DNA of 9,653 nucleotides from positions 1 through 9,653 of the forward strand of contig JALZUY010000102.1 in the NCBI GenBank assembly GCA_023301395.1, written 5' to 3'. Numbering within the stretch: position 1 is the stretch's first letter; each line of letters begins with the position of its first letter. A model generated the notes under the pieces. The model had not been told where the DNA came from. It ran no database searches and saw only the letters and a program-made list of their open reading frames with translations. Positions 1 to 7,336 of this stretch are shown here, piece after piece. The position numbers and the translations under genes were made by a program. Source of the DNA: Nonlabens sp. (GTDB taxonomy: Bacteria > Bacteroidota > Bacteroidia > Flavobacteriales > Flavobacteriaceae).

Positions 1-2862
1 CGTGAGCTCAAGGATGAGATGCTTATTACACCTTATGATTATGACTATTCCTTCAATGATAAATTTTATGATAAGAATGTTTCTATAAAAATAGATACCT
101 TAATCTATGACGCTGTAGAAGGATTGATTCCTAATGAGAATGGAAGTGGTCGTTTTATTAAGATTGTTGAGGCTGGTCAAGGAACACGCCACGATCATTT
201 ATTAAAAGATGGTGAGAAGGCACTGATTCATAATACGCTTTTTGGGGTGAATCTAGATCCAGAAGCCGCCGCTGCCGAAGATGTAATTAACATTGTAGAG
301 AACTGGAATGGTTATACGATTCAAACTCCTTTTGAAGGTGAGTTTATGCGCATGGCTGATCAAATGAAAGGCGATGTTTTTAAAGATAGTATACAGCCTT
401 TAAACTTACGTTCTTTATATACGATAGGTAATATGCAGTTTGTGATTCCTGATCCTATAATGGCTGGTGATGTAGGTATTATTAAATCTCCAGAACCTAC
501 AAAAGCAAAAGCATATGGACTTAAAGCTACGGTAACTGCTGGTAGTAAAAGTGAACAAGTTGAGATACTAGGTGGAAAAGGTATTATATCTGATTATGCT
601 ACTGTTGAAATAGATGGGTTAAAGTTTTACATTAAGTACGGTTCCATTATGCGTGAGTTACCATTTGCTATTAAACTAGACGATTTCATTGCCGCAAAGC
701 ATCCAGGAACTGAGAAGTCTTATGTGTCTTTTGAAAGTAAAGTAACCGTTATAGATAGTACAGGAAGTACTGCCGAACGTATATTTATGAATAACGTACT
801 TGATAAGGAAGGTTACCGTTTTTTTCAAGCTGGATTTGATACGGTAGATGAGAAAGGAACACACCTTTCTGTAAATCATGATTTCTGGGGTAAAACAGTG
901 ACTTATGCAGGTTATTATTTATTATACCTAGGATTACTAGCTTTATTGTTTGATCCTAATACCCGTTTTGGTGAATTAGGAAGATTGATAAGGCGTGTTG
1001 AGAAGCGTAAGGCCAAAATGCTTACTACTATACTAGTTCTCTTTATGAGTTCAATAGCATTTGCTCAAGATGGTCATGAAGGTCACGATCATGCACCAGG
1101 TGAGCATCAAGAAGTAGTTACAACAACTTTAAAAACTAAAGTAATTCTCAATCCTGTAAGTAAACTAGACAGTATCATAGTTGCAAATATGATTCCACAG
1201 GAAGAAGCTGCTAAATTTGGTCATGTCGTTATACAGGATAATGGACGTATGAAACCGGCGAGCACGCTAGCGTCTGAATTATTGCGTAAAGTGTCTGAAC
1301 GTGATTATTATGAAGCTCGAGTAGGAGATAGCGTGGTGCGATTATCACCTGAACAAACCTTGTTGAGTATGATGCAGTTTGGTAAACTATGGTATGAAGT
1401 TCCATTGATACGTCTTAAAAGAGGAAATGATTCCATAAGAGATGTCTTAGGGATTGATCGCTCTAGAAAATATGCTGCAGGAATGGAATTCTTTATTTCT
1501 GATGAAGGTGAGTATATGGGTAACAAACTAAATCCATATCTAGATGAAGCTAATCAAGCCGATGTTAAGAATGCCTTTCAAAAAGGATTTATAGATGTGA
1601 ATAATAACCTAGGATTACTGGATCAAGTGGTTTCTAGTTCTATGATTAGGATCTTTCCTAAACCTAATGATCCTGGTAATAAATGGTATTCTTATCCAGA
1701 ACTTAATACAGCAGGTTTTAAAGGAACAGATTCTGTTATTACTAAACAGTTCATTCCTGCCTATTTACAGACTTTAAGATACGGTAAATCAATAGGTGAC
1801 TATACTGAGGCTAATAAAGTACTTGCAAGCTTAAATCGTTTCCAGCACTCTTATGGTGGTGAAGTAATGCCTAGTGAGAATAAAATTAAGGCCGAGGTTT
1901 TCTATAACAAGTATGACGTGTTTAGAAACCTTTATATGTGGTATGCCTGGTTTGGTGTTTTTCTTATCATTTTACTTGTTGCTGAGATTTTGATGACTAA
2001 ACCTTTGAAAGAATTGCGTTATGCGATTCAGTTCCATAAAGTAGTGATTATTATATTGTTTATAGCTCATATTGCTGGACTTGCTGCACGATGGTATATC
2101 AGTGGTCACGCTCCATGGTCAGATGCTTATGAATCGTTGATTTATGTTGCTTGGGCTGTAATGTTATTTGGTATTCTATTAGGTCGTAAGAGTGAAATGA
2201 CTATGGCTGCTGCTGCATTTGTAGTAGGAATCGTTTTATGGGTAGCACACTTGAACTGGTTAGATCCAGATATTGCAAACTTGCAACCGGTACTGGATAG
2301 TTACTGGTTAATGATTCACGTTGCTGTTATAGTAGGTAGCTACGGACCGTTTGCATTAGGAATGATCCTAGGTTTGATTACTTTAATTCTTATGATTTTT
2401 TCTACTAAAGAAAACAAGAAACGTATGGACCTCAACATTAAAGAGCTTACTTATATTAATGAAGTAGCTTTAACTATAGGATTAATCATGCTTACCATTG
2501 GTAATTTTTTAGGTGGAATGTGGGCAAACGAAAGTTGGGGACGCTACTGGGGCTGGGATCCTAAAGAGACTTGGGCGTTGATCAGTATTTTTATTTATGC
2601 ATTTGTATTGCACTTGCGTTTAGTTCCTGGATTGAAAAGCCGTTTTACTTTTAACCTTTGGTCTATTCTAGCGTTTTACTCGATATTGATGACTTATTTT
2701 GGAGTAAATTTCTACTTATCAGGTTTACATAGTTATGCCAGTGGTGATCAAGTGTTATCTTATAAATTCATTGGAGTATCCTTAGGGATTATAATTTTAC
2801 TAGCCATACCAGCTTATATAAAAGATAGGAAGATTTATAAAAAGAAAAGTCGGGAAGAATAA
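1..2862 (+). CDS. ccsBA: Cytochrome c biogenesis fusion protein CcsBA (ResB + CcsA), 5' end outside window
   Basis: System II cytochrome c synthase: it carries heme across the inner membrane and attaches it to CXXCH motifs of apocytochromes c. The frame is open to the first base, so the N-terminus and first ResB helices are missing. Residues are counted from the Met codon at 19. Residues 1-293 are the ResB periplasmic domain, ending with the motif around YRFFQAGFD and LSVNHDFWG, then a helix at 294-311. A second hydrophobic stretch (334-349) leads into a His-rich segment and a periplasmic domain to about 634. The CcsA part (635-947) has about eight helices and the tryptophan-rich WWD heme motif at 835-854 (WGRYWGWDPKETW at 840-852). 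H767, H865 and H904 have the spacing (98, 39) that I recall for the essential P-His1, TM-His and P-His2 of Helicobacter CcsBA. A terminator follows directly. The family call is very secure. Confidence 0.95.
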   Translation, partial: RELKDEMLITPYDYDYSFNDKFYDKNVSIKIDTLIYDAVEGLIPNENGSGRFIKIVEAGQGTRHDHLLKDGEKALIHNTLFGVNLDPEAAAAEDVINIVENWNGYTIQTPFEGEFMRMADQMKGDVFKDSIQPLNLRSLYTIGNMQFVIPDPIMAGDVGIIKSPEPTKAKAYGLKATVTAGSKSEQVEILGGKGIISDYATVEIDGLKFYIKYGSIMRELPFAIKLDDFIAAKHPGTEKSYVSFESKVTVIDSTGSTAERIFMNNVLDKEGYRFFQAGFDTVDEKGTHLSVNHDFWGKTVTYAGYYLLYLGLLALLFDPNTRFGELGRLIRRVEKRKAKMLTTILVLFMSSIAFAQDGHEGHDHAPGEHQEVVTTTLKTKVILNPVSKLDSIIVANMIPQEEAAKFGHVVIQDNGRMKPASTLASELLRKVSERDYYEARVGDSVVRLSPEQTLLSMMQFGKLWYEVPLIRLKRGNDSIRDVLGIDRSRKYAAGMEFFISDEGEYMGNKLNPYLDEANQADVKNAFQKGFIDVNNNLGLLDQVVSSSMIRIFPKPNDPGNKWYSYPELNTAGFKGTDSVITKQFIPAYLQTLRYGKSIGDYTEANKVLASLNRFQHSYGGEVMPSENKIKAEVFYNKYDVFRNLYMWYAWFGVFLIILLVAEILMTKPLKELRYAIQFHKVVIIILFIAHIAGLAARWYISGHAPWSDAYESLIYVAWAVMLFGILLGRKSEMTMAAAAFVVGIVLWVAHLNWLDPDIANLQPVLDSYWLMIHVAVIVGSYGPFALGMILGLITLILMIFSTKENKKRMDLNIKELTYINEVALTIGLIMLTIGNFLGGMWANESWGRYWGWDPKETWALISIFIYAFVLHLRLVPGLKSRFTFNLWSILAFYSILMTYFGVNFYLSGLHSYASGDQVLSYKFIGVSLGIIILLAIPAYIKDRKIYKKKSREE

Positions 2863-2888
2863 ACTCTTTAATTCTTTATTAGTAACAC

Positions 2889-2921
2889 AAAACCTCTTGA
2901 ATCACTTCAAGAGGTTTTTTT
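2889..2921 (+). terminator. Rho-independent terminator after ccsBA
   Basis: A perfect 10-bp stem, AACCTCTTGA (2891-2900) with TCAAGAGGTT (2907-2916), encloses a six-base loop. It can be extended by A-T pairs and runs into seven T residues (2915-2921). It begins 27 bases after the ccsBA stop codon, so it should end that transcript and separate it from the lipoprotein gene downstream. Confidence 0.9.
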
Positions 2922-2982
2922 ATCTTATAAGGCAAATTTATCAGTTATGAAATACTTGCTAGCGCTTATGTAAACACAATAG

Positions 2983-3009
2983 TTTGAATGTGTCACTTAT
3001 TATAAATTG
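2983..3009 (+). promoter_or_regulatory. Weak candidate promoter for the lipoprotein gene
   Basis: TTTG at 2983-2986 is followed after 16 bases by TAAATTG (3003-3009), which is one T short of the Bacteroidota -7 box TAnnTTTG. The spacer is also slightly shorter than the usual 17-23. It would give a leader of about 60 bases before the start codon at 3078. A promoter is expected here because a strong terminator lies just upstream, but this particular match is imperfect. Confidence 0.25.
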
Positions 3010-3077
3010 CTCTTGAAACGTCGAAATGAGCCGAAAATCGACTTAAAACATAGAGTAAGCATTACTTAAATAACCAC

Positions 3078-4082
3078 ATGATGAATAAAAATTTAATTCA
3101 CGGAATCAGCATAATATTTTTAGCTCTTTTAACCTTTTCATGCTCTAGTGACGATAATATGATATCAGAAAATAATTCAAAAAAAGGCAAACCTAATGGT
3201 ACAATACCTGATTATGGACCAACAGTATTTGTTTCTAATTCAACCGTTATTGGTAGTGAAGTTGTAGATTTCAATGTCTTAATAGCCGAATATAATAACG
3301 TAAATAATGACCCTAACGGACAAGACATAGTACTTCTTATCAAAAAGGAGCCTGGACTAGTTGTAAGCTTTGATCAAAATCTTACGTCCTCTAACGGGCA
3401 AACAGTAGCAAATAACAACTGGAATCAAATTTATGAATCAAGTTCTTATTATTACTATTCTTATGTAGGTAATAATGGTGTTTTTCCAGCAGGAAGCGCT
3501 CATTTTATTGGGTTTAATGCTGTATTAACTTGTTTAGGAAAAGGAGATACAATTGTAGAGGCAGTTCTTAAATCATATTCTGGTGGACAAATCAATACTT
3601 TAAATGATAGTGATATTGATATCATCACATGTAACGCAGCAGCTTTACCTGATTTCACTCCAGAACTTATAGTCTCTGAAAATATCTTTAATAGCGGTAA
3701 CTCGTCAAACTTCAGTGTTGTTACACAAATTGAAAATATTGGTGGTGATTCTAACGGAACTCCTATAGAACTAAGAATTGTAAAGTCATCAAATTTTAGT
3801 TTTAACTATGATAACACATTAACTATTGTAGATGGTGTTGCTGTAAATAACAGTAATTGGAGCTATGATGGATCGCATCCAGCACTTCATAAATTTGTTT
3901 ATTTAGGTAGTTCAGTATTTAATGGTATTAGTCAAAGTAGTATAGGGCTTAACGCAACTTATAACTGTCCTTCTAACAGTAATTCGGTACAGCCTTTAAA
4001 AGCAACAGTGAAATATAACTCAGGTGGAGAACAAAATAATCAGAACAATAATGATGTAGAATATTTAGAATGTTCTCTCTAG
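3078..4082 (+). CDS. Putative surface-exposed lipoprotein with two tandem copies of a beta-sandwich-like domain
   Basis: The function is not recognised. The protein starts with a basic N-terminus and a hydrophobic segment ending in LLTFSC, so signal peptidase II should cleave before C22. The next residues, SSDD, are acidic and resemble the lipoprotein export signal that sends Bacteroidota lipoproteins to the cell surface; surface location is inferred. The mature part consists of two related halves, about 46-186 and 192-334. Matching landmarks are ANNNW (111-115) with NNSNW (257-261), FIGFNAVLTC (143-152) with SIGLNATYNC (288-297), and SYSGG (166-170) with YNSGG (313-317). Each half has two cysteines at similar spacing (C152/C185 and C297/C332), which suggests one disulfide per domain. 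The composition is rich in Asn, Ser, Thr and Tyr, as in secreted adhesive or CARDB/DUF11-like domains, but no family can be named with confidence. There are two adjacent Met codons (3078, 3081), and either could be the start. The gene stands alone. Confidence 0.85.
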   Translation: MMNKNLIHGISIIFLALLTFSCSSDDNMISENNSKKGKPNGTIPDYGPTVFVSNSTVIGSEVVDFNVLIAEYNNVNNDPNGQDIVLLIKKEPGLVVSFDQNLTSSNGQTVANNNWNQIYESSSYYYYSYVGNNGVFPAGSAHFIGFNAVLTCLGKGDTIVEAVLKSYSGGQINTLNDSDIDIITCNAAALPDFTPELIVSENIFNSGNSSNFSVVTQIENIGGDSNGTPIELRIVKSSNFSFNYDNTLTIVDGVAVNNSNWSYDGSHPALHKFVYLGSSVFNGISQSSIGLNATYNCPSNSNSVQPLKATVKYNSGGEQNNQNNNDVEYLECSL

Positions 4083-4114
4083 TATCTTGATCATTTTTTA
4101 GCAATTACTTTACC

Positions 4115-4157
4115 AAAAAAAAAGAATCTTCTTCATAAAAATTGAAGAGGATTCTTT
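4115..4157 (-). terminator. Bidirectional terminator between convergent genes
   Basis: A 15-bp stem (4121-4135 with 4143-4157) with a single G-T wobble has a seven-base loop. On the minus strand it is followed by a run of T residues (plus-strand A at 4115-4123), which makes a strong terminator for the DUF1456 gene, whose stop codon lies seven bases before the stem. On the plus strand the stem is followed by the weaker tract TTTAATTTAATT, so it probably also stops the lipoprotein transcript. Confidence 0.85.
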
Positions 4158-4164
4158 AATTTAA

Positions 4165-4662
4165 TTACTTTTTAAAAGAATTCCTTCTTTCTTCTTTCTC
4201 ACGTTGTGTTTTACGTTGTACTTGGAAACCTTTCAAGAATTTACGTAAGTATTGATCATTGAGATATTTGTACTTAGCATGTGTTTTCTTGCGGAAGAAT
4301 GCACTGAGTTCTGTTTCACTAATTTCGACATCAGCTTTTTTCCATATATAAATCAACTCATCAGATTTGAAATTGAATGCGATTTTAAGTTTGCGTAGAA
4401 TGGTATTGTTATCCAGTTCCATTTCGGCTTCAGGAGTGACACCATCTTGTTTCCCTCTATAATTTACTATAACTCCATTTAAGAATGTCGCTAGATTCAC
4501 ATCTACCACTTCTTTAAAGTCTTCATCTTCCTCCTTTTTGAGCCAGTCGCTTACCTCAGCACGAGTTACTGGTGCGCCACCTTTTGCATAAGTATCAATC
4601 ATGGAATCATCACTCAAATTGAGAGTGTATCGCAAGCGTCTTAAAATGTCGTTATTATCCAT
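4165..4662 (-). CDS. yehS: DUF1456 family protein (YehS-like)
   Basis: A 165-residue soluble protein of the DUF1456 family, typified by E. coli YehS (about 156 residues); its molecular function is unknown. It contains two copies of the family unit. Copy one is about residues 2-70 (NNDILRRLRYTLNLSDDSMI near the start, DVNLATFLNGVIV near the end). Copy two is about 84-152 (NNTILRKLKIAFNFKSDELI, YLRKFLKGFQVQ). The C-terminal tail is rich in Lys, Arg and Glu, and there is no signal peptide or membrane segment. The ATG at 4662 matches the start expected for the family, and an exact TAnnTTTG box lies 17 bases upstream, implying a very short leader. The neighbours are a convergent lipoprotein gene and an upstream gene remnant with its own terminator, so the gene is monocistronic. 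The family assignment is secure. The symbol is borrowed from the E. coli homologue. Confidence 0.9.
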   Translation of the reverse strand: MDNNDILRRLRYTLNLSDDSMIDTYAKGGAPVTRAEVSDWLKKEEDEDFKEVVDVNLATFLNGVIVNYRGKQDGVTPEAEMELDNNTILRKLKIAFNFKSDELIYIWKKADVEISETELSAFFRKKTHAKYKYLNDQYLRKFLKGFQVQRKTQREKEERRNSFKK

Positions 4663-4679
4663 GGGTGCTTATTGGGTTG

Positions 4680-4687
4680 CAAAGATA
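4680..4687 (-). promoter_or_regulatory. Promoter -7 box for the DUF1456 gene
   Basis: On the minus strand this reads TATCTTTG, an exact match to the Bacteroidota -7 consensus TAnnTTTG, 17 bases upstream of the start codon. No TTG is found at the usual -33 distance; that position is approached by the palindrome at 4706-4725. Transcription would start close to 4672, leaving about ten untranslated bases. Confidence 0.55.
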
Positions 4688-4705
4688 GGGATAGTGTGTT
4701 GTTGA

Positions 4706-4725
4706 TACGCTTCCGCGAAAGCGTA
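4706..4725. repeat. Imperfect copy of the CGCTTTCGCGAAAGCG palindrome
   Basis: This 20-base inverted repeat has arms TACGCTTCCG and CGAAAGCGTA with one C/A mismatch. It is the same element as the perfect copy at 7401-7420, differing by one base. It lies 18 bases upstream of the -7 box of the DUF1456 gene and 12 bases from the terminator of the gene remnant. It is GC-rich against AT-rich surroundings. The role is unknown. Confidence 0.8.
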
Positions 4726-4737
4726 ATTATCAAACAT

Positions 4738-4766
4738 AAAAAAACCGAGAAATTCATCTCGGTTTT
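4738..4766 (-). terminator. Rho-independent terminator after the phosphoesterase remnant
   Basis: A perfect 10-bp stem, AAAACCGAGA (4741-4750) with TCTCGGTTTT (4757-4766), has a six-base loop. On the minus strand it is followed by seven T residues (plus-strand A at 4738-4744). It starts 21 bases after the stop codon of the remnant, so the 3' end of that transcription unit has survived. Confidence 0.88.
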
Positions 4767-4787
4767 AATAGCTATGCAATTTAGAAA

Positions 4788-5153
4788 TTATTCTTTATAA
4801 ATCTCATTCCACGCACCTAATTGAGTTTTAAGGTTTGTTGTATTAGTTTCTGCAAGTACGAGATCTCCTAAAAAGAAGAACAGTTCTGGTTGATATTCTT
4901 CATCAGTAAGTTCTTTAAAAATGCGTTGCATGGCAAATTTGTTTGCTGTAGAAGGATTATCGCTTGATTGTGCAATTCTACCTATGCGATTACATCCCGT
5001 AAATGAAAAACTGAAGATTGGTTTATCCGATTCATATGATAAACCATCATTATCATCATTATCTAGAATTTCTACAGGTGAATTCACTAGTGTTTTGTTT
5101 GGCTCAGTCTTACAGCTGTATAAAGAAATTAATAGTATATAGCTGAAAATAAG
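4788..5153 (-). pseudogene. Remnant of a lipoprotein metallophosphoesterase-like gene (start codon and C-terminal part missing)
   Basis: The longest standard reading begins at a GTG (5087) and gives 99 residues. The same frame stays open upstream to a stop at 5154-5156 and reads a clear lipoprotein signal, IFSYILLISLYSC followed by KTEPNKT, with the lipid cysteine codon at 5112-5114. No ATG, GTG or TTG precedes this signal in frame. The protein part contains FSFTGCNRIG and PELFFFLGDLVLAE. The second resembles the metal-binding GD motif of calcineurin-like phosphoesterases, and the GCN plus LGD layout recalls PhoD-like enzymes. The frame ends soon after, at WNEIYKE, whereas such enzymes need several hundred residues and further His/Asp ligand blocks. 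A -7 box and a terminator flank it, so it looks like a gene with an internal deletion and a damaged start. Alternatively it is a short functional lipoprotein started from a rare codon such as ATT. The family call is moderate. Confidence 0.55.
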
Positions 5154-5172
5154 TTAGGTGATTTTCAGCTAT
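5139..5172. repeat. 12-bp perfect inverted repeat at the missing start of the gene remnant
   Basis: ATAGCTGAAAAT (5139-5150) pairs exactly with ATTTTCAGCTAT (5161-5172) around a ten-base spacer. It overlaps the first codons of the lipoprotein signal of the remnant, exactly where a start codon would be expected. No T tract follows on either strand, so it is not a typical terminator. Confidence 0.75.
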
Positions 5173-5195
5173 TATGGAATCTTATAATAGAAAGC

Positions 5196-5203
5196 CAAAT
5201 GTA
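5196..5203 (-). promoter_or_regulatory. Promoter -7 box upstream of the phosphoesterase remnant
   Basis: On the minus strand this reads TACATTTG, an exact TAnnTTTG match, about 43 bases upstream of the open lipoprotein frame. No TTG is present at the -33 distance. It suggests that the remnant once had, or still has, its own promoter. Confidence 0.4.
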
Positions 5204-5301
5204 TTGTTAAAAAATATTTATATATGAGTATAAATATCTGTTTTTAATAATTTGGACATTATTTATTGCGATAAATACACAAATCAAATTTTGTGTAAAG
5301 C

Positions 5302-5336
5302 AAAAAATCCCTGAACCTACAGGTTCAGGGATTTTT
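5302..5336 (-). terminator. Rho-independent terminator after dnaK
   Basis: A 15-bp perfect stem (5303-5317 with 5322-5336, core CCCTGAACC/GGTTCAGGG) has a four-base loop. On the minus strand it ends in six T residues. It lies 42 bases downstream of the dnaK stop codon and is close to symmetric, so it could also stop plus-strand transcripts. Confidence 0.92.
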
Positions 5337-5378
5337 ATAATCAAAGAGTTTGCTGTCATTACAAACTGCTCATTCGGA

Positions 5379-7271
5379 TTACTTCACTTCTTCAAAATCT
5401 ACATCTTCCACATCACTTGTGTCATCAGCAGTATCAGTGCCAGCGTCTGCTTCAGGTTGTCCACCTTCAGCTTGAGCTTTGTACATTTCTTCACTTGCAC
5501 CTGTCCAAACTGTGTTTAGTTTTTCTAGTGCAGGATCGATAACCGCGATATCTCTAGTTTCATAAGCTGCTTTCAATTCATTAAGCGCTTCTTCGATAGG
5601 TGCTTTCTTGTCAGCTGGTAACTTATCACCAAATTCTTCTAACTGAGATTCAGTTTGGAAAATCATTTGATCTGCCGCGTTCAACTTGTCTGCAGTTTCT
5701 TTTGCTTTTGCATCAGCATCAGCATTTGCAGCAGCATCCTGCTTCATTTGTTCGATTTCTTCCTCGCTTAAACCAGAAGAAGCTTCTATACGGATATCTT
5801 GTTTCTTTCCAGTCGCTTTATCCTCAGCACTTACTTTAATGATACCGTTAGCATCAATATCAAAAGTTACTTCAATTTGTGGTGTACCTCTTCTTGCTGG
5901 TGGAATGTCAGATAAATGGAAACGACCAATCGTTTTATTATCTGGTGCCATTGCGCGTTCACCTTGGATTACATGAATTTCAACACTTGGTTGATTATCC
6001 GCAGCCGTAGAGAATACTTGTGACTTTTTAGTAGGGATCGTTGTGTTAGACTCAATTAACTTAGTCATTACACCACCCATAGTTTCAATACCTAAAGAAA
6101 GTGGAGTAACATCTAGTAAAAGAACATCTTTTACATCACCTGTTAAAACACCACCTTGAATAGCAGCACCTACAGCAACAACTTCATCAGGATTCACACC
6201 TTTTGATGGAGTTTTACCAAAGAACTTCTCAACCGCTTCCTGTACCGCAGGAATACGAGTAGAACCACCTACAAGGATTACCTCGTCGATATCACCTGTA
6301 GAAAGACCTGCATTTTTCAATGCAGTCTGACATGGCTCGATAGTTCTTTTTACTAGGTCATTGATTAATTTCTCAAATGCAGACTTTGTAAGTGTTTTTA
6401 CAAGATGCTTAGGTCCACTAGCAGTAGCCGTTACATATGGTAAGTTAATCTCAGTTTGTGCACTTGAAGAAAGCTCAATTTTTGCTTTCTCAGCAGCTTC
6501 TTTCAAACGTTGTAAAGCCATAGGGTCTTTACGTAAATCGATAGCTTCAGCAGACATGAATTCGTCAGCTAACCAGTCGATGATCTTTTGATCCACGTCA
6601 TCACCACCTAAGTGTGTATCACCATCAGTAGATAATACTTCAAAAACTCCGTCACCTAACTCAAGGATAGAAACATCATGCGTTCCACCACCAAAGTCAA
6701 ATACCACAATCTTCTGATCAGTATCCTTCTTATCCATACCATAAGCTAGTGCCGCAGCAGTAGGCTCATTAATGATACGTTCTACTTTAAGACCTGCGAT
6801 CTCACCAGCTTCTTTAGTCGCCTGGCGTTGAGAATCGTTAAAGTATGCAGGAACAGTAATTACAGCTCCAGTTACTTCATGTCCTAAATAATCTTCGGCA
6901 GTTTTCTTCATTTTTTGAAGAATCATAGCACTTAATTCTTGTGGCGTGTAAAGACGACCATCGATATCCACACGTGGAGTATCGTTATCCCCTTTTACTA
7001 CCTTGTAAGGTACACGACCAGCTTCTTTAGAAACCTCGCTAAATCTGTTACCCATAAAACGCTTGATAGAAGCAACCGTTTTTGTAGGATTAGTTACTGC
7101 TTGTCTTTTTGCAGGATCACCAACTTTAATCTCACCACCTTCAACAAAGGCGATTACAGATGGAGTTGTACGTTTTCCTTCAGCATTAGGAATTACTACA
7201 GGCTCGCTTCCTTCCATTACAGAAACACAGCTGTTTGTCGTCCCTAAGTCTATTCCGATAATTTTACTCAT
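5379..7271 (-). CDS. dnaK: Molecular chaperone DnaK (Hsp70)
   Basis: Cytosolic ATP-dependent Hsp70 chaperone that works with DnaJ and GrpE in folding and heat-shock recovery. At 630 residues it has the usual full length. The nucleotide-binding domain (1 to about 380) shows the phosphate loop IGIDLGTTNS (5-14), K70 in VASIKRFMGNR, NEPTAAALAYG (168-178), FDFGGGTHDVSILE (191-204) and VGGSTRIPAVQ (334-344). The linker DVLLLDVTPLSLG (382-394) leads to the substrate-binding beta domain (about 395-500) and an alpha-helical lid with an Ala/Asp-rich stretch near 505-525. The acidic tail ends EDVDFEEVK, close to the usual EEVD-like ending. The His in GGGTHDV, where E. coli has Phe, is in my recollection normal for flavobacteria. 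Start is ATG with MSKIIGIDLG as in the family. Upstream are four TGACAT half-sites but no exact housekeeping -7 box, so heat or stress control by another factor is plausible. No dnaJ or grpE is adjacent. Confidence 0.98.
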   Translation of the reverse strand: MSKIIGIDLGTTNSCVSVMEGSEPVVIPNAEGKRTTPSVIAFVEGGEIKVGDPAKRQAVTNPTKTVASIKRFMGNRFSEVSKEAGRVPYKVVKGDNDTPRVDIDGRLYTPQELSAMILQKMKKTAEDYLGHEVTGAVITVPAYFNDSQRQATKEAGEIAGLKVERIINEPTAAALAYGMDKKDTDQKIVVFDFGGGTHDVSILELGDGVFEVLSTDGDTHLGGDDVDQKIIDWLADEFMSAEAIDLRKDPMALQRLKEAAEKAKIELSSSAQTEINLPYVTATASGPKHLVKTLTKSAFEKLINDLVKRTIEPCQTALKNAGLSTGDIDEVILVGGSTRIPAVQEAVEKFFGKTPSKGVNPDEVVAVGAAIQGGVLTGDVKDVLLLDVTPLSLGIETMGGVMTKLIESNTTIPTKKSQVFSTAADNQPSVEIHVIQGERAMAPDNKTIGRFHLSDIPPARRGTPQIEVTFDIDANGIIKVSAEDKATGKKQDIRIEASSGLSEEEIEQMKQDAAANADADAKAKETADKLNAADQMIFQTESQLEEFGDKLPADKKAPIEEALNELKAAYETRDIAVIDPALEKLNTVWTGASEEMYKAQAEGGQPEADAGTDTADDTSDVEDVDFEEVK

Positions 7272-7336
7272 TATAATTGTATTTTAATTTTTGTATTCAA
7301 TTTTTTTACACAATCCATAAGTCAATGTTTGTGCCA

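Noticed and set aside
1018..2862. Separate ccsA gene starting at the Met codon at 1018
   Set aside because: The upstream ResB-like frame continues without a stop into this region, and ResB-CcsA fusions are usual in Bacteroidota. The segment is reported as a finding instead.
4921..5142. Plus-strand open frame of 73 codons opposite the phosphoesterase remnant
   Set aside because: The opposite strand shows a lipoprotein signal and phosphoesterase-like motifs, so this frame is most simply a shadow.
6675..6680. His instead of Phe in the DnaK motif GGGTHDV
   Set aside because: I recall this substitution as common in flavobacterial DnaK; all catalytic residues around it are present.
5600..7287. 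Several plus-strand open frames of 70-100 codons inside dnaK
   Set aside because: They are antisense shadows of the strongly conserved dnaK frame, with no recognisable domains.
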